This document shows, piece by piece, positions 7,892-16,973 of a stretch of DNA of 64,000 nucleotides. A program made the translations under genes and the position numbers. The notes below the pieces were generated by a model. It searched no databases and was not told the origin of the DNA. It was given only the letters and a program-made list of their open reading frames with translations. This DNA is from Clostridium cylindrosporum DSM 605 (GTDB taxonomy: Bacteria; Bacillota; Clostridia; Clostridiales; Caloramatoraceae): contig NZ_LFVU01000026.1 in the NCBI RefSeq assembly GCF_001047375.1, positions 248,001 to 312,000 on the forward strand, given 5' to 3'. The number at the start of each line of letters is the position of its first letter. The first letter of the stretch is position 1.

Positions 7892-8965
7892 TTGAATAAT
7901 ATATCACAGAATATGACCCCAAAGGAAAGAATATCAGAATACTTTAAAGGAAATGAAGTAGACAGATTGCCCTATGTACTTATGCTTGGAGAAACTGCTG
8001 CAAAATATGCAGGGGTTAAGGTAAAGGATTACTATTTTAATGTTGACTTAATGGTTGAAGTAGAGAAATATGCAATTAGAGAACTTGGTGCAGAATCCGC
8101 AATTTCAAAACTTACTTTAAGGGGAATAGCAGAGGCTATAGGAAGTAAAATTAAGTACACTGAGGATAGCATTTCTTATGTAGAGGAATTTATACTTGAT
8201 GATTATAGTAAACTAGGTAGTTTGAAACTAATTGACCCATATAAAGATGGTAGAATTCCAATTGTACTAGAAGGATTAAAAAGACTACAAAAAGAAGTAG
8301 GAGACTTTGTTCCAGTTGGTACAGATATAGCAGCTCCTGTAAGTTTAGCAGCTTTAGTAAGGGGAGCGGACAAGCTTCTACGTGACTTTAGGAAAAATAA
8401 AGAAGAGCTACATACATTATTAGAATATTTAACAGAATGTAATTTGATTTTTGTTAAAACTGTTTATGATAACTTTGGAATTGCATGTGGAATAGATGAT
8501 CCATTTATTTCAGGAAATCTTATAAGTTATAAGGTTTTTGAGGAATTTGGTAAACCATATCTTGAAAAAACTATAGATGGTATATATAAAATAACAGGAC
8601 AAAAACCAGGATTACATATATGTGGAAAGACAAAACACCTATGGAATGATATAGGTAATATGAATATAGGGAACTTTAGTGTAGATAACTGTGAAGATAT
8701 AGGTGAATTAAAGCAAGCTATAGGAAATAAGGTTTGTATAGTAGGTAATGTAGAACCTGTAGATACTTTAAGATATGGAAGTGTAGATGATATTTATAGG
8801 GAAGTAAAAACCTGCATTGAAAAAGCATCAGATAGCCCAAAGGGATATATTGCAGGACCAGGATGTCAAATGCCAATAGATACACCAATAGAGAATATAA
8901 GGGCATTTGGTGATGCTGTTAAAAAGTATTCAAAGGGAGCTAAAATAGGTACTAAATGTATCTAA
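7892..8965 (+). CDS. uroporphyrinogen decarboxylase-family corrinoid methyltransferase (MtaA/CmuA type)
   Basis: About 357 residues of the UroD barrel fold. LHICGKT near residue 245 (His-x-Cys) and a Cys in GPGCQMPIDTPIENI near the end give the zinc ligand set of MtaA/CmuA methyltransferases, which true heme-pathway HemE lacks. Such enzymes move methyl groups between a corrinoid protein and a thiol or folate. No corrinoid protein, activator or substrate methyltransferase gene is adjacent, so substrate and partner are unknown. The frame can also start at GTG 7883, but AAAGGAAAGTGAT is better placed for TTG 7892. Confidence 0.82.
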   Translation: MNNISQNMTPKERISEYFKGNEVDRLPYVLMLGETAAKYAGVKVKDYYFNVDLMVEVEKYAIRELGAESAISKLTLRGIAEAIGSKIKYTEDSISYVEEFILDDYSKLGSLKLIDPYKDGRIPIVLEGLKRLQKEVGDFVPVGTDIAAPVSLAALVRGADKLLRDFRKNKEELHTLLEYLTECNLIFVKTVYDNFGIACGIDDPFISGNLISYKVFEEFGKPYLEKTIDGIYKITGQKPGLHICGKTKHLWNDIGNMNIGNFSVDNCEDIGELKQAIGNKVCIVGNVEPVDTLRYGSVDDIYREVKTCIEKASDSPKGYIAGPGCQMPIDTPIENIRAFGDAVKKYSKGAKIGTKCI

Positions 8966-8995
8966 GTATATTTTAAATTAAAGTAAATAAATTGC

Positions 8996-9030
8996 TAATA
9001 GCCTAGAGAAATAATGTCTCTAGGCTATTC
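8996..9030. terminator. bidirectional terminator between convergent genes
   Basis: AATAGCCTAGAGA pairs with TCTCTAGGCTATT across a 7-base loop. Confidence 0.8.
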
Positions 9031-9053
9031 TAATACAGTCCTTATTATGGAAT

Positions 9054-9362
9054 CTATTTATTTATCCATTCAACAACACCTGGAGTTAATGATGCGACGT
9101 CATCCTTATCAACCTTAGTAACAAATATTAAGTCATTACTCTCAACACAATCCTTAAGCTTTGCTAGGATTTCATTTGATGATAATTCTGTTCTAACTAA
9201 GAAACTAGTAGGCATAAAGTGAGCCCATGTACCTAGTGTTTTTATATGAGAAGTGATTTCATAGTCATCGCGTCCATGGTGATGATGATCGTGATCATGA
9301 TCTTCACAGCCACATGAATGTGATTCTTCCTTCAGATAATAAGTTATTGCATAAATTGACAT
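9054..9362 (-). CDS. Cas2/SinR-like small protein with His/Cys-rich insert
   Basis: A 102-residue protein. The start (MSIYAITYYL), the middle (IKTLGTWAHFMPTSFLVRT) and the later stretch (LKDCVESNDLIFVTKV) follow the pattern of SinR-type proteins of the Cas2/VapD ferredoxin-like fold (Y-I-Y-L strand, LG-W-H-then-WLV-T, ND-L). After strand 1 an insert of about 20 residues holds CGCEDHDHDHHHH, a probable transition-metal site. No cas genes or repeats are near, so it is not a CRISPR adaptation protein. AAGGTGG precedes ATG 9362. Family assignment is from memory of the pattern; function is unknown. Confidence 0.6.
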   Translation of the reverse strand: MSIYAITYYLKEESHSCGCEDHDHDHHHHGRDDYEITSHIKTLGTWAHFMPTSFLVRTELSSNEILAKLKDCVESNDLIFVTKVDKDDVASLTPGVVEWINK

Positions 9363-9391
9363 AAGTATACCACCTTAAATTTATATTTGTG

Positions 9392-9478
9392 TTCGTCATA
9401 ATTGAAATTATTGCTAAAACATATAAAAATGATAACATAGTTGATAATTAATTTCAATTAGGAAGGTGACGAAATTTA
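9392..9478. repeat. long interrupted inverted repeat in the promoter region
   Basis: TAATTGAAATTA (9399-9410) faces TAATTTCAATTA (9449-9460), a perfect 12-base pair of arms. TTCGTCA just left of the first arm is matched by TGACGAA right of the second after a 6-base insertion. The arms flank the probable promoter of the His-rich gene. It may be an operator or a transcribed hairpin. Confidence 0.5.
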
Positions 9479-9633
9479 ACATATGAGAAGACTTTAAAAA
9501 GCTTTCTTGTTATACATTATAGTCTAGAAAAGGTGTTAATAATCATTTATTCTTTTTGTAATAGAGTGTACTAATAGCTTTTATATCTTATAATTGTATA
9601 GTAATTATTTTTAGAATTTCGGAGGATTATAAG

Positions 9634-10305
9634 ATGAAAAAATCTTTATTAACTTTGTTAAAGTTATTTTTAGGTCTTTTCCTATATGCAGTTGGTATAG
9701 CATTGACTATTAATGCAGACTTAGGGTTATCCCCTTGGGATGTTTATCATCAAGGATTATCAAAACTTACTAGCATTACAATGGGGCAAGCAAACATCGT
9801 AACTGGATTAGTAATTTTGATTATTGACTGGAAACTTGGAGAGAGAATTGGAATCGGAACTATATGCAATATGTTTTTTATAGGTATATTTATGGATCTA
9901 CTTATGCTAAATGATGTAATTCCAGTATTCCATAGCATGATATTAAGAGTTATAACTATGCTTATTGGAATATTTATTATGGGAATCGCTACTTACTTCT
10001 ATATTAGTGTAGGACTAGGTTCAGGACCTCGTGATGGGATAATGGTAGCAATAACGAAAAAGACTAATAAGTCTGTTAGATTTGTTAGAAACTCTATGGA
10101 GTTTTCAGTACTAATTATTGGCTATCTTTTAGGAGGAAGTGCAGGGATTGGAACTTTAATTATGGTAGTCGGGGTAGGCTACAGTGTACAATTTGCATTT
10201 AAAATATTTAAGTTTGATGTTAGAAAGCTTGAGCATAAGTACATTGATGATCATGTAAAGTACTTAAAGGAAAAATTATCAGAGAAGAAAAATGTACAAG
10301 TTTAA
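9634..10305 (+). CDS. YczE/YitT-like integral membrane protein
   Basis: A 223-residue protein with five to six hydrophobic segments. It shares the block ALTINADLGLSPWDVYHQGLSKLT, a later GSGPRDGIMVAITKK and the C-terminal GGSAGIGTL with YczE/YyaS proteins; a paralogue with the same blocks lies at 58249. The GPRDG motif is family-wide, but the biochemical role is not known (B. subtilis yczE affects secondary-metabolite production). CGGAGGATTATAAG gives the ribosome site before ATG 9634. It is monocistronic. Confidence 0.8.
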   Translation: MKKSLLTLLKLFLGLFLYAVGIALTINADLGLSPWDVYHQGLSKLTSITMGQANIVTGLVILIIDWKLGERIGIGTICNMFFIGIFMDLLMLNDVIPVFHSMILRVITMLIGIFIMGIATYFYISVGLGSGPRDGIMVAITKKTNKSVRFVRNSMEFSVLIIGYLLGGSAGIGTLIMVVGVGYSVQFAFKIFKFDVRKLEHKYIDDHVKYLKEKLSEKKNVQV

Positions 10306-10502
10306 ATAAATATATAGTAAGGGTTGCCTCAGCGAGGGTTTGTCGAGATAGTAATACTATGATAGTATATAAGCATATAAGAAAAACTTTATATTACTTT
10401 TTATGTAAATAAGATTATTTGATTAATATCATAATAGAAATTATAAAATTAAGTTTAAAATAATTATTATATAAATAAGTTAATTATTGGAGGAAAAAAA
10501 TT

Positions 10503-10844
10503 ATGTCTAACATACCAAATTGCCCAAAGTGCAATTCAGAATATACTTATGAAGATGGAAATCTAATTATTTGCCCAGAATGTGCACATGAATGGACTGC
10601 AGGTTCTGAAGGTGGAAGTAGTGAAGACGAAAGCGTTGTTAAGGATTCAAATGGAAATGTCCTAAATGATGGGGATACTGTAATAGTAATCAAAGACCTT
10701 AAGGTAAAGGGAGCATCATCAGACATAAAAAAAGGTACTAAGGTAAAAAATATACGTTTAGTTGATGGTGATCACAATATCGATTGTAAAATAGATGGAT
10801 TCGGAGCTATGAGCTTAAAGTCTGAATTCGTTAAGAAGGCATAA
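10503..10844 (+). CDS. PhnA/YjdM-type zinc-ribbon protein
   Basis: A 113-residue protein. An N-terminal zinc ribbon (CPKC at residues 8-11, CPEC at 25-28) is followed by an acidic linker and a C-terminal beta domain ([25 protein letters not shown]), the two-part structure of PhnA/YjdM. The old name 'alkylphosphonate utilization' is misleading: the protein is not a proven phosphonate enzyme, and no phosphonate genes are near. GGAGG lies before ATG 10503. Confidence 0.88.
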   Translation: MSNIPNCPKCNSEYTYEDGNLIICPECAHEWTAGSEGGSSEDESVVKDSNGNVLNDGDTVIVIKDLKVKGASSDIKKGTKVKNIRLVDGDHNIDCKIDGFGAMSLKSEFVKKA

Positions 10845-10888
10845 TAAATTCGATATAAGATTTTAAATAATAAAGTAAAGTTTATAAG

Positions 10889-10926
10889 AAAAATATAGCT
10901 AGGCATTTTGCCTAGCTTTTTATATT
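10889..10926. terminator. bidirectional terminator
   Basis: AAATATAGCTAGGCA pairs with TGCCTAGCTTTTTATATT between two convergent genes. Confidence 0.85.
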
Positions 10927-10928
10927 CA

Positions 10929-11474
10929 TTAAGCATTTTTAATAAAATCATCCACTGTTATAACCTTAGCGAAGGTAGAAAGTGAAGCCATGAAGGAGTT
11001 GTGGACATTTTCCCAGTTAACTTTCTTTTCTCCTATAACAAGGTCACGGGTTGTACAGCAGTCTTCAACCAATGTACATTTAAGTCCTAGTTCAAAGCCA
11101 CCTCTAACAGTAGAGTCTATACACATATGAGACATCATTCCACATACAACAACATTCTTGATATCTTCCTTTTCTAAGATTTCCATAAGGTTAGTTTTAA
11201 AGAAGGAGTTTGGATAATTCTTTTGAACTAAATGTTCTCCATCTATTGGTGTTACACCCTTATAAATTTCAACTCCAACAGAATCCTTTATGAAAAAAGT
11301 TGCATCTTCACTTAAAGAAATATGTTGAATATGAATAATAGGGTAGGAGTTATCTCTAAAGTAATCTAGAAGTTTTCTTATATTTTTAACTGTATTTGAA
11401 GTATTAGCAAGTTCAAATTTTCCACCAGGAAAGTAGTCATTTTGAATATCAACTAAAATAAGAGCTTGTTTCAT
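10929..11474 (-). CDS. cysteine hydrolase, isochorismatase-like family
   Basis: A 181-residue protein with the family triad: Asp in VDIQNDYFPGG (residue 8), Lys in VQKNYPNSF (about 104) and nucleophilic Cys in HMCIDSTVRGG (about 118). Members hydrolyse amide or vinyl-ether bonds (nicotinamide, peroxyuramido groups, isochorismate); the substrate here is not evident. The fold is Rossmann-like, cytoplasmic and has no signal peptide. It is transcribed away from the Lrp-type regulator at 11599, which might control it. Confidence 0.85.
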   Translation of the reverse strand: MKQALILVDIQNDYFPGGKFELANTSNTVKNIRKLLDYFRDNSYPIIHIQHISLSEDATFFIKDSVGVEIYKGVTPIDGEHLVQKNYPNSFFKTNLMEILEKEDIKNVVVCGMMSHMCIDSTVRGGFELGLKCTLVEDCCTTRDLVIGEKKVNWENVHNSFMASLSTFAKVITVDDFIKNA

Positions 11475-11598
11475 AAAAGCACCACCTATTAAAAAATTTT
11501 TGTTTTAGTATAATTAGATTATAATAAAATTGTAAAAATCGGGTAATAACTTGATGAAAGGGAAACAATGAATTACTTTCGCCATGAAAGGATTGTGT

Positions 11599-12015
11599 AT
11601 GATGATAGATGAAATTGATTTTAAGATATTAAATATATTAAAGAAAAATTCTAAGGTTAAGTGGAAGGACATAGGAAATGAGATTCATATGACAGGACAG
11701 GCTGTCGGTATGAGAATCAAAAGACTTGAAGAAAAGGAGATTATAAAGGCATATACCATACTTATAGATGAACTTAAGATATGTAAATGTTATATTGCGT
11801 TTATCACTGTAATTATGAAATCAAACAATCATGCAGGATTTCAAATTTACATAAAAAATGAACCTTCAATAATAGAGGCTCATAGAATTAGTGGAGACGG
11901 CTGCTATATGCTTAAGGTAAAGGTAGAGTCAGAAGAGGAGTTAAATATCCTTTTAGATGATGTGTTAAAGCATGGGAATTATAGGCTAAATATATCTATA
12001 AGCATGATAAAATAA
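11599..12015 (+). CDS. Lrp/AsnC family transcriptional regulator
   Basis: An N-terminal winged helix-turn-helix (DEIDFKILNILKKNSKVKWKDIG and then GQAVGMRIKRLEEKEII) is followed by a RAM/AsnC ligand-binding half ending near residue 138. Lrp-type proteins form octamers that sense amino acids. A longer frame opens at ATG 11584, but AAAGGA (11587-11592) inside it is six bases before ATG 11599, which I take as the start. The neighbouring amino-acid transporter operon is a reasonable target, but no operator is recognised. Confidence 0.85.
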   Translation: MMIDEIDFKILNILKKNSKVKWKDIGNEIHMTGQAVGMRIKRLEEKEIIKAYTILIDELKICKCYIAFITVIMKSNNHAGFQIYIKNEPSIIEAHRISGDGCYMLKVKVESEEELNILLDDVLKHGNYRLNISISMIK

Positions 12016-12019
12016 TCAT

Positions 12020-12060
12020 AAAAAGAGTGATTAGACAATAAATCTAACCACTCTTTTATT
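12020..12060. terminator. bidirectional terminator
   Basis: AAAAGAGTGATTAGA pairs with TCTAACCACTCTTTT between the Lrp-type gene and the ABC operon. Confidence 0.85.
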
Positions 12061-12078
12061 ATATGAATAAAAGGAGAA

Positions 12079-12969
12079 CTATTTTAATATTCCACCTTCA
12101 ACAACTACCTCAGCAGGATTCTTTACTGCATTACCAAATTCATTTTTAAGGTATTTGTCATAAAGTGTGTGTAGGTATTTTTCTTTTCCAAGGTTTTCAA
12201 GTTCTTTGTTTATCCAATCTTGAAGTTCCTTGTTTCCCTTCTTAACGGCAGGTGCTATTGTAGCTGGTTCATCAAATGTTTCATCTAGAACTTTAAAGTC
12301 CTTGTTGTCCTTAACCCATCCAAATAGAAGTAGGTTGTCATTTGAGTAAGCAGCACCACGTCCATCCTTAAGTGCGTTAAATGATTCTGTAACGTTGTCA
12401 AATTTTAGAAGTTCAACATCAAGCTTCTTTTCAAGAACTAGTTTTGAGAAGAATATATCAGCTGTTGTTCCCTTAGTAACTATAAGCTTCTTGCCCTTTA
12501 GTGATTCAACAGAATCTACTCCTGAGCCCTTCTTAGTTGCTAATTGTATAGAAACCTTAAGGATTGGGTTTGTGAAATCAACCTTTTCTTTTCTTTCATC
12601 AGTTACAGTCATGTTAGCCATAATTAGATCAACCTTGTTTGATTCAAGATATGGTACTCTGTTAGCTGGCTCTAATGGTACATATTCAATTTTTGATTCG
12701 TCTCCAAGTAGATCCTTTACAAATCTTCTTGCAAGTTCAACGTCGAATCCATCGTTTTTGCCCTTTTCATCTACGAATCCAAATGGAGGTTTATCTGTAA
12801 ATACACCAATCTTAATTTTTCCGTTTTTCTTTATTTGTTCGATTGAACTTATATTAGAAGATTTATTTGATTCTGTATTAGATGATGTTGCAGCTTCTTT
12901 AGTACCGCATCCAACGAATACTCCTATTGATAGTAATAAGATTGTTATTAGTGCTAAAAGTTTTTTCAT
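12079..12969 (-). CDS. amino-acid ABC transporter substrate-binding lipoprotein
   Basis: A 296-residue SBP family 3 protein. The lipoprotein signal is LLLSIGVFVGC (lipobox Cys near residue 21), then a Ser/Thr/Asn linker. KIGVFTDKPPFGFVDEKG and the later NRVPYLESNKVDLIMANMT then RKEKVDFT are hallmarks of polar or acidic amino-acid binders (glutamate/aspartate/glutamine group). It is the last gene of a four-gene operon; its ATG overlaps the ATPase stop by four bases (ATGA). It is exported and anchored to the outer face of the membrane. The exact amino acid is not determined. Confidence 0.88.
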   Translation of the reverse strand: MKKLLALITILLLSIGVFVGCGTKEAATSSNTESNKSSNISSIEQIKKNGKIKIGVFTDKPPFGFVDEKGKNDGFDVELARRFVKDLLGDESKIEYVPLEPANRVPYLESNKVDLIMANMTVTDERKEKVDFTNPILKVSIQLATKKGSGVDSVESLKGKKLIVTKGTTADIFFSKLVLEKKLDVELLKFDNVTESFNALKDGRGAAYSNDNLLLFGWVKDNKDFKVLDETFDEPATIAPAVKKGNKELQDWINKELENLGKEKYLHTLYDKYLKNEFGNAVKNPAEVVVEGGILK

Positions 12970-13754
12970 TTAATATCCCTTCCTTTCATGTTTTCTATAT
13001 ATGTGAATTGGCTTAAGAAGTGACGAGCTCTTTCTGTTTTAGGATTTTTAAAGAAAGACACTGGGTCACTTATTTCACAAATTTCACCTTCATTGATAAA
13101 GATAATTCTGTCGGCTACGGCCCTTGCAAAGCCTATTTCGTGGGTTACTATTGCCATAGTTCTTCCTTCATTAGCAAGTGATAGAATAACCTCTAGAACC
13201 TCCTTGACCATTTCAGGATCAAGAGCTGCTGTAACTTCATCAAAGAGCATAAGCTCAGGATTCATAGCTAGTGACCTAACTATTGCAATTCTTTGTTTTT
13301 GCCCACCTGATAACTCTCTAGGGTAGGAGTTCTTTTTGTCTAGAAGGCCTACCTTTTTAAGTAGAACTTCAACTTCTCCTAGGACCTCTTCCTTCTTTTT
13401 CCTTTGAACCTTTAGTGGTCCAAGAAGTATGTTATCCATTACGGTCATATGGGGAAAAAGTTCATAACTTTGAAAAACCATTCCTATATCTTGTCTTATC
13501 TGTCTCCAGTTTGTTTTTTTAGAGGTGAGTAGCTTAGTTTTAAAGTTTATTTCACCTGACTGAACATCCTCAAGCCCATTAAGACACCTTAGTAGTGTGC
13601 TTTTTCCACAGCCACTTGGGCCTAGGATTACAATAACTTCACCTTTATGAATTTGTAAGTTTATATTCTTTAAGATGTGCTTGTCCCCGAAGAATTTATT
13701 AACATTATGAAGTTCAATTAAAACTTCCTCTTCTTTAAATATCTTTTCTTCCAT
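12966..13754 (-). CDS. amino-acid ABC transporter ATP-binding protein (GlnQ type)
   Basis: A 262-residue ABC ATPase: Walker A GPSGCGKST, Q-loop VFQSYELFPHMTV, signature LSGGQKQR, Walker B LMLFDEVTAALDPE and switch His in VTHEIGFA. The DEVTAALDPE variant is normal in polar amino-acid importers. AAAAGGAGG precedes ATG 13754. It supplies energy for the two permeases upstream and the binding protein downstream. Confidence 0.93.
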   Translation of the reverse strand: MEEKIFKEEEVLIELHNVNKFFGDKHILKNINLQIHKGEVIVILGPSGCGKSTLLRCLNGLEDVQSGEINFKTKLLTSKKTNWRQIRQDIGMVFQSYELFPHMTVMDNILLGPLKVQRKKKEEVLGEVEVLLKKVGLLDKKNSYPRELSGGQKQRIAIVRSLAMNPELMLFDEVTAALDPEMVKEVLEVILSLANEGRTMAIVTHEIGFARAVADRIIFINEGEICEISDPVSFFKNPKTERARHFLSQFTYIENMKGRDIK

Positions 13755-13790
13755 AACTAATCCTCCTTTTCAACATGATTTACTATCGGA

Positions 13791-14447
13791 TTAAAGCGAG
13801 AATTTTCCTTCAAGTTTTTTAGAGTATAGTGAAAGAGGGTAGCAAAGCAGAAAATATATAACAAATAAGCTTGTATATATAACTGCTGATTGACTAGTTC
13901 TTTCAATAATTTGTTGTCCAACTTTTATAAGCTCCACAACCCCAATTAAAACTGTAAGGGAAGTAGTTTTTATAACTCTTGTACACACATTTATACTTGA
14001 TGGTATGGTTCTTTTAATAGCCTGTGGTAAAAGAACATATCTATATAGTTCTAGTCTATTAAGTCCTAGTGACTTTCCAGCCTCTACTTGTCCCTTTGGA
14101 ATGGACTCTATGGAACCTCTAACTATTTCACCTATTTCGGTAATAGCCCAAAGTGAAAAAACTATAATAGATGTAGATTTAGCAGAGATATCCATATTAA
14201 ATGCAAGTGGAAGACCGAAGAAAAATATAAACAGCCATACTAAAAGTGGAACAGCCCTAAAAAACTCAATAAATATTCTTGTTATGATTCCAAATAATAT
14301 GTTTTTAGAAGATCTTATAATTCCAAATAATATACCACCTAATATCCCTATTATGATTGAGACCACTGCTACATATAGTGTTTGCTGTAGTCCATCCCAT
14401 AAAAGTGGCAGTGATTTTATAACAAGGTTAAGCCCCGTATTGTCCAT
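13791..14447 (-). CDS. amino-acid ABC transporter permease (HisM/GlnP type)
   Basis: A 218-residue permease with five predicted helices. The EAA loop is EAGKSLGLNRLELYRYVLLPQA, where the ATPase docks. The N-terminal half is the His/Glu/Gln/Arg opine family. It overlaps the upstream permease by 20 bases, so the two are translated together and probably form a heterodimer. Confidence 0.92.
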   Translation of the reverse strand: MDNTGLNLVIKSLPLLWDGLQQTLYVAVVSIIIGILGGILFGIIRSSKNILFGIITRIFIEFFRAVPLLVWLFIFFFGLPLAFNMDISAKSTSIIVFSLWAITEIGEIVRGSIESIPKGQVEAGKSLGLNRLELYRYVLLPQAIKRTIPSSINVCTRVIKTTSLTVLIGVVELIKVGQQIIERTSQSAVIYTSLFVIYFLLCYPLSLYSKKLEGKFSL

Positions 14448-15093
14448 ATTTCATCCTCCTTTCTAAAAAGGATAGTAATAGTGAAATTGGTACAAATAAA
14501 ACCACATAGAAAATTGTTAGCATAAGAAGCATTTCATATGTTTTGTAGTAGATTGCTATAAGTCCAGTTGTAGTGTGTAAAAGTTCTGGAACAGCTATAG
14601 CAGATGCTACTGATGTTTCCTTAAGTAGGAATATAGCGTTTGTAATTAAGGCTGGTATTGATATGTTTACAGCCTGTGGAAGTATCACATACTTAAGAAG
14701 TTCGAATCTGCTTAGTCCAATTGATAATCCAGATTCAATTTGTGGTTTTGAAATTGCTTCTATCCCTGCCCTAAAACTTTCTGTCATATATCCTCCCCCT
14801 AAGAAGCTAAGACCAATAGTTGCAGCAACAAATCCACTAAGCTTTATTCCAAAGGTCGGTAGAACAAAATACAGAAAAAATAACTGTATTAAAAAAGGAG
14901 TGTTACGTGCAACCTCAACATAAGCCTTAACAATAAATGAGAGGGGTTTAATATTTAGTTGATATATGAAGTTGTTCATAATAGCTATTCCTATAGATAG
15001 CGCTATAGCTATAAGTGCTATCTGGAAGGTTAAGATGCTTGCATCTATAAAAACAGGTATATGCTTCTGCATAAATGAAAGGTCCAAATTCAT
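14428..15093 (-). CDS. amino-acid ABC transporter permease (first gene of operon)
   Basis: A 221-residue permease with five helices and the EAA loop IESGLSIGLSRFELLKYVILPQ. It is the first gene of the operon permease-permease-ATPase-binding protein. GTGATTAG precedes ATG 15093. The leader (15094-15180) has no riboswitch or T-box that I can see. Confidence 0.92.
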   Translation of the reverse strand: MNLDLSFMQKHIPVFIDASILTFQIALIAIALSIGIAIMNNFIYQLNIKPLSFIVKAYVEVARNTPFLIQLFFLYFVLPTFGIKLSGFVAATIGLSFLGGGYMTESFRAGIEAISKPQIESGLSIGLSRFELLKYVILPQAVNISIPALITNAIFLLKETSVASAIAVPELLHTTTGLIAIYYKTYEMLLMLTIFYVVLFVPISLLLSFLERRMKYGQYGA

Positions 15094-15369
15094 ATCTAAT
15101 CACCTACTTTTAACTTAAGAGTTATTTTATAGTATACTAAACCCATGTGAATAATGTGAATTATATCAGGAATAATTTTACATGTCAATTACTGGTTAAA
15201 ACATAATTTTAATTATATATGAGAAGTGAAGGTAGAAGGGTATGGAAATGAGCTGTTTATGAGGATGTTTTAGAATAATGAAAAAAATGTTAATATATAA
15301 AATAACAATTTACTATACAGATAAATAGCTTAGAGGACTAAAATATTACAAGAATAGAGAGTGATACAT

Positions 15370-16563
15370 ATGCCAAAGGTAAGTAAGCGTTTAGACTTTT
15401 TTACTGAGTCTATAATTAGAAAAATGACTAGAATATCTAACCAATATGGTGCCATTAATCTATCTCAAGGCTACCCTGACTTTGACCCACCTAAAGAGTT
15501 ATTGAAGGAGCTTAAGAAGGTAGCAAAGGAAGGCCCTCATCAATATGAGATAACATGGGGTTCTGAGGAATTTAGAAAGGCACTTGCTAAGAAGCAGTCA
15601 AAATTTATGGGAATAGATATTGACCCATACACTGATATAGTAGTTAGCTGTGGAAGTACTGAAGCTATGATGGTAGCTATGATGACTGCTTGTGAACCAG
15701 GAGATAAGGTTATAGTGTTTTCTCCTTTTTATGAAAATTATGTAGCTGATGTTGTTTTATCAGGTGCAGAGCCTATATATGTTCCATTAAACCCTCCTAA
15801 TTTTAACTTTGATAAGGATGAATTGACCCGTGCATTTGAACAAAAGCCAAAGGCTATTATTATATGTAATCCTTCTAACCCTACAGGGAAGGTATTTACA
15901 AAGGAAGAATTGCAGTTTATAGCGGATTTGGCAGAGAAGCATGATACCTTTGTTATAACTGATGAGGTATATGAGCATATAGTTATGAAACCAAATAAAC
16001 ATGTTTACTTTGCTTCATTAAAGGGGATGTTTGAGAGAACTATTTCATGTAGTTCGCTATCAAAAACCTATGCTATAACTGGATGGAGACTTGGCTATAT
16101 AATAGGGCCATCATATATTATAGATAAAGCCCGTACGGTACATGACTTTTTAACTGTTGGGGCTGCATCACCACTTCAAAAGGCAGCGATTCCAGGGCTT
16201 GAGATGCCAGATAAATATTATGAGGATCTTCAAGAATTATATACAAAGAAAAGGGACTTATTCATAAAGGGTCTAGATGAAGCGGGACTAAAATTTATAA
16301 CTCCACAAGGTGCATACTATGTACTTGTTGATATAAGTGAATTTACTGGTGGTAAAATTGCTGATGTAGAATTCTGTGAATGGATGATTAAAGAAGTAGG
16401 GGTAGCAGCTGTCCCAGGCTCTAGTTTCTTTAAGGAACCAGTGAATCATCTAATAAGACTGCATTTTGCGAAGAAGACAGAAACTCTAAAGGATGCAGTA
16501 GATAGACTAAAGACATTAAGGGATAAATGGAATAAGAATAACATAGATATATCTACAAAATAA
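15370..16563 (+). CDS. class I/II pyridoxal-phosphate aminotransferase
   Basis: A 397-residue fold-type I aminotransferase. INLSQGYPDFDPP near the start, CNPSNPTGKVF, ITDEVYEHI and the PLP lysine in SSLSKTYAITGWRLGY are all in place, and the C-terminal substrate Arg is in HLIRLHFAKK. It is closest in style to aspartate/aromatic or methionine-type class I enzymes (MtnE/YbdL-like). GTG 15361 is also in frame, but GAGAGTGAT lies right before ATG 15370. It stands next to the amino-acid transporter operon on the other strand, which suggests amino-acid catabolism. Confidence 0.9.
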   Translation: MPKVSKRLDFFTESIIRKMTRISNQYGAINLSQGYPDFDPPKELLKELKKVAKEGPHQYEITWGSEEFRKALAKKQSKFMGIDIDPYTDIVVSCGSTEAMMVAMMTACEPGDKVIVFSPFYENYVADVVLSGAEPIYVPLNPPNFNFDKDELTRAFEQKPKAIIICNPSNPTGKVFTKEELQFIADLAEKHDTFVITDEVYEHIVMKPNKHVYFASLKGMFERTISCSSLSKTYAITGWRLGYIIGPSYIIDKARTVHDFLTVGAASPLQKAAIPGLEMPDKYYEDLQELYTKKRDLFIKGLDEAGLKFITPQGAYYVLVDISEFTGGKIADVEFCEWMIKEVGVAAVPGSSFFKEPVNHLIRLHFAKKTETLKDAVDRLKTLRDKWNKNNIDISTK

Positions 16564-16566
16564 TAA

Positions 16567-16606
16567 TAAAAGGGATTAGAGAAAGTATTCTAATCCCTTT
16601 TATTTT
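16567..16606 (+). terminator. terminator after the aminotransferase gene
   Basis: AAAAGGGATTAGA pairs with TCTAATCCCTTTT, followed by ATTTTA. Confidence 0.85.
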
Positions 16607-16643
16607 ACTTTATAAAAATATTTCAAAAAAATTTTAAAAAACT

Positions 16644-16684
16644 TTGCAAGGATTTATAAAGCTAAATCGTATTATGTATAGAAG
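16644..16684 (+). promoter_or_regulatory. ECF-type promoter, copy 1
   Basis: TGCAAGG, 16 bases, then CGTATTATGTATAGAAGG. The GCAAGG-N16-CGTW geometry is that of extracytoplasmic-function sigma promoters (compare TGAAAC-N16-CGT). Two further copies with identical spacing lie at 19777 and 20836. The leader to the next start codon is about 290 bases and holds a small hairpin (ATTGTG/CACAAT near 16708-16725) but no ORF that I support. Confidence 0.7.
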
Positions 16685-16973
16685 GGGTTGAAAGTGAGTC
16701 TTTAGAAATTGTGATTAACCACAATATAAAAATAAAAACCATGTAGACATGATTTATATAATTTCTATATCACATATTCAGTACATATAACTTTGGCTAT
16801 CAAATAAGCATTTTTAAAGGTTACAACTTTGAAGCCCTTTAATAGTGACTAATATAAATGCTAACTTAAACTTAGGTTAAATCAAATAAGATCTAAAGAC
16901 TCAACGAATTAACTACACTAAAGATAAATACAATCCCTGGTATATTTAGTAGATATGATGGAGGGTAAACTAT

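Noticed and set aside
9054-9362. Cas2-like gene as a sign of a CRISPR locus
   Set aside because: No cas1, no effector and no repeat-spacer array within the window; SinR/VapD relatives occur alone.
12395-12973. 192-residue plus-strand frame opposite the substrate-binding protein
   Set aside because: Antisense to a well-conserved lipoprotein gene; Ser-rich shadow.
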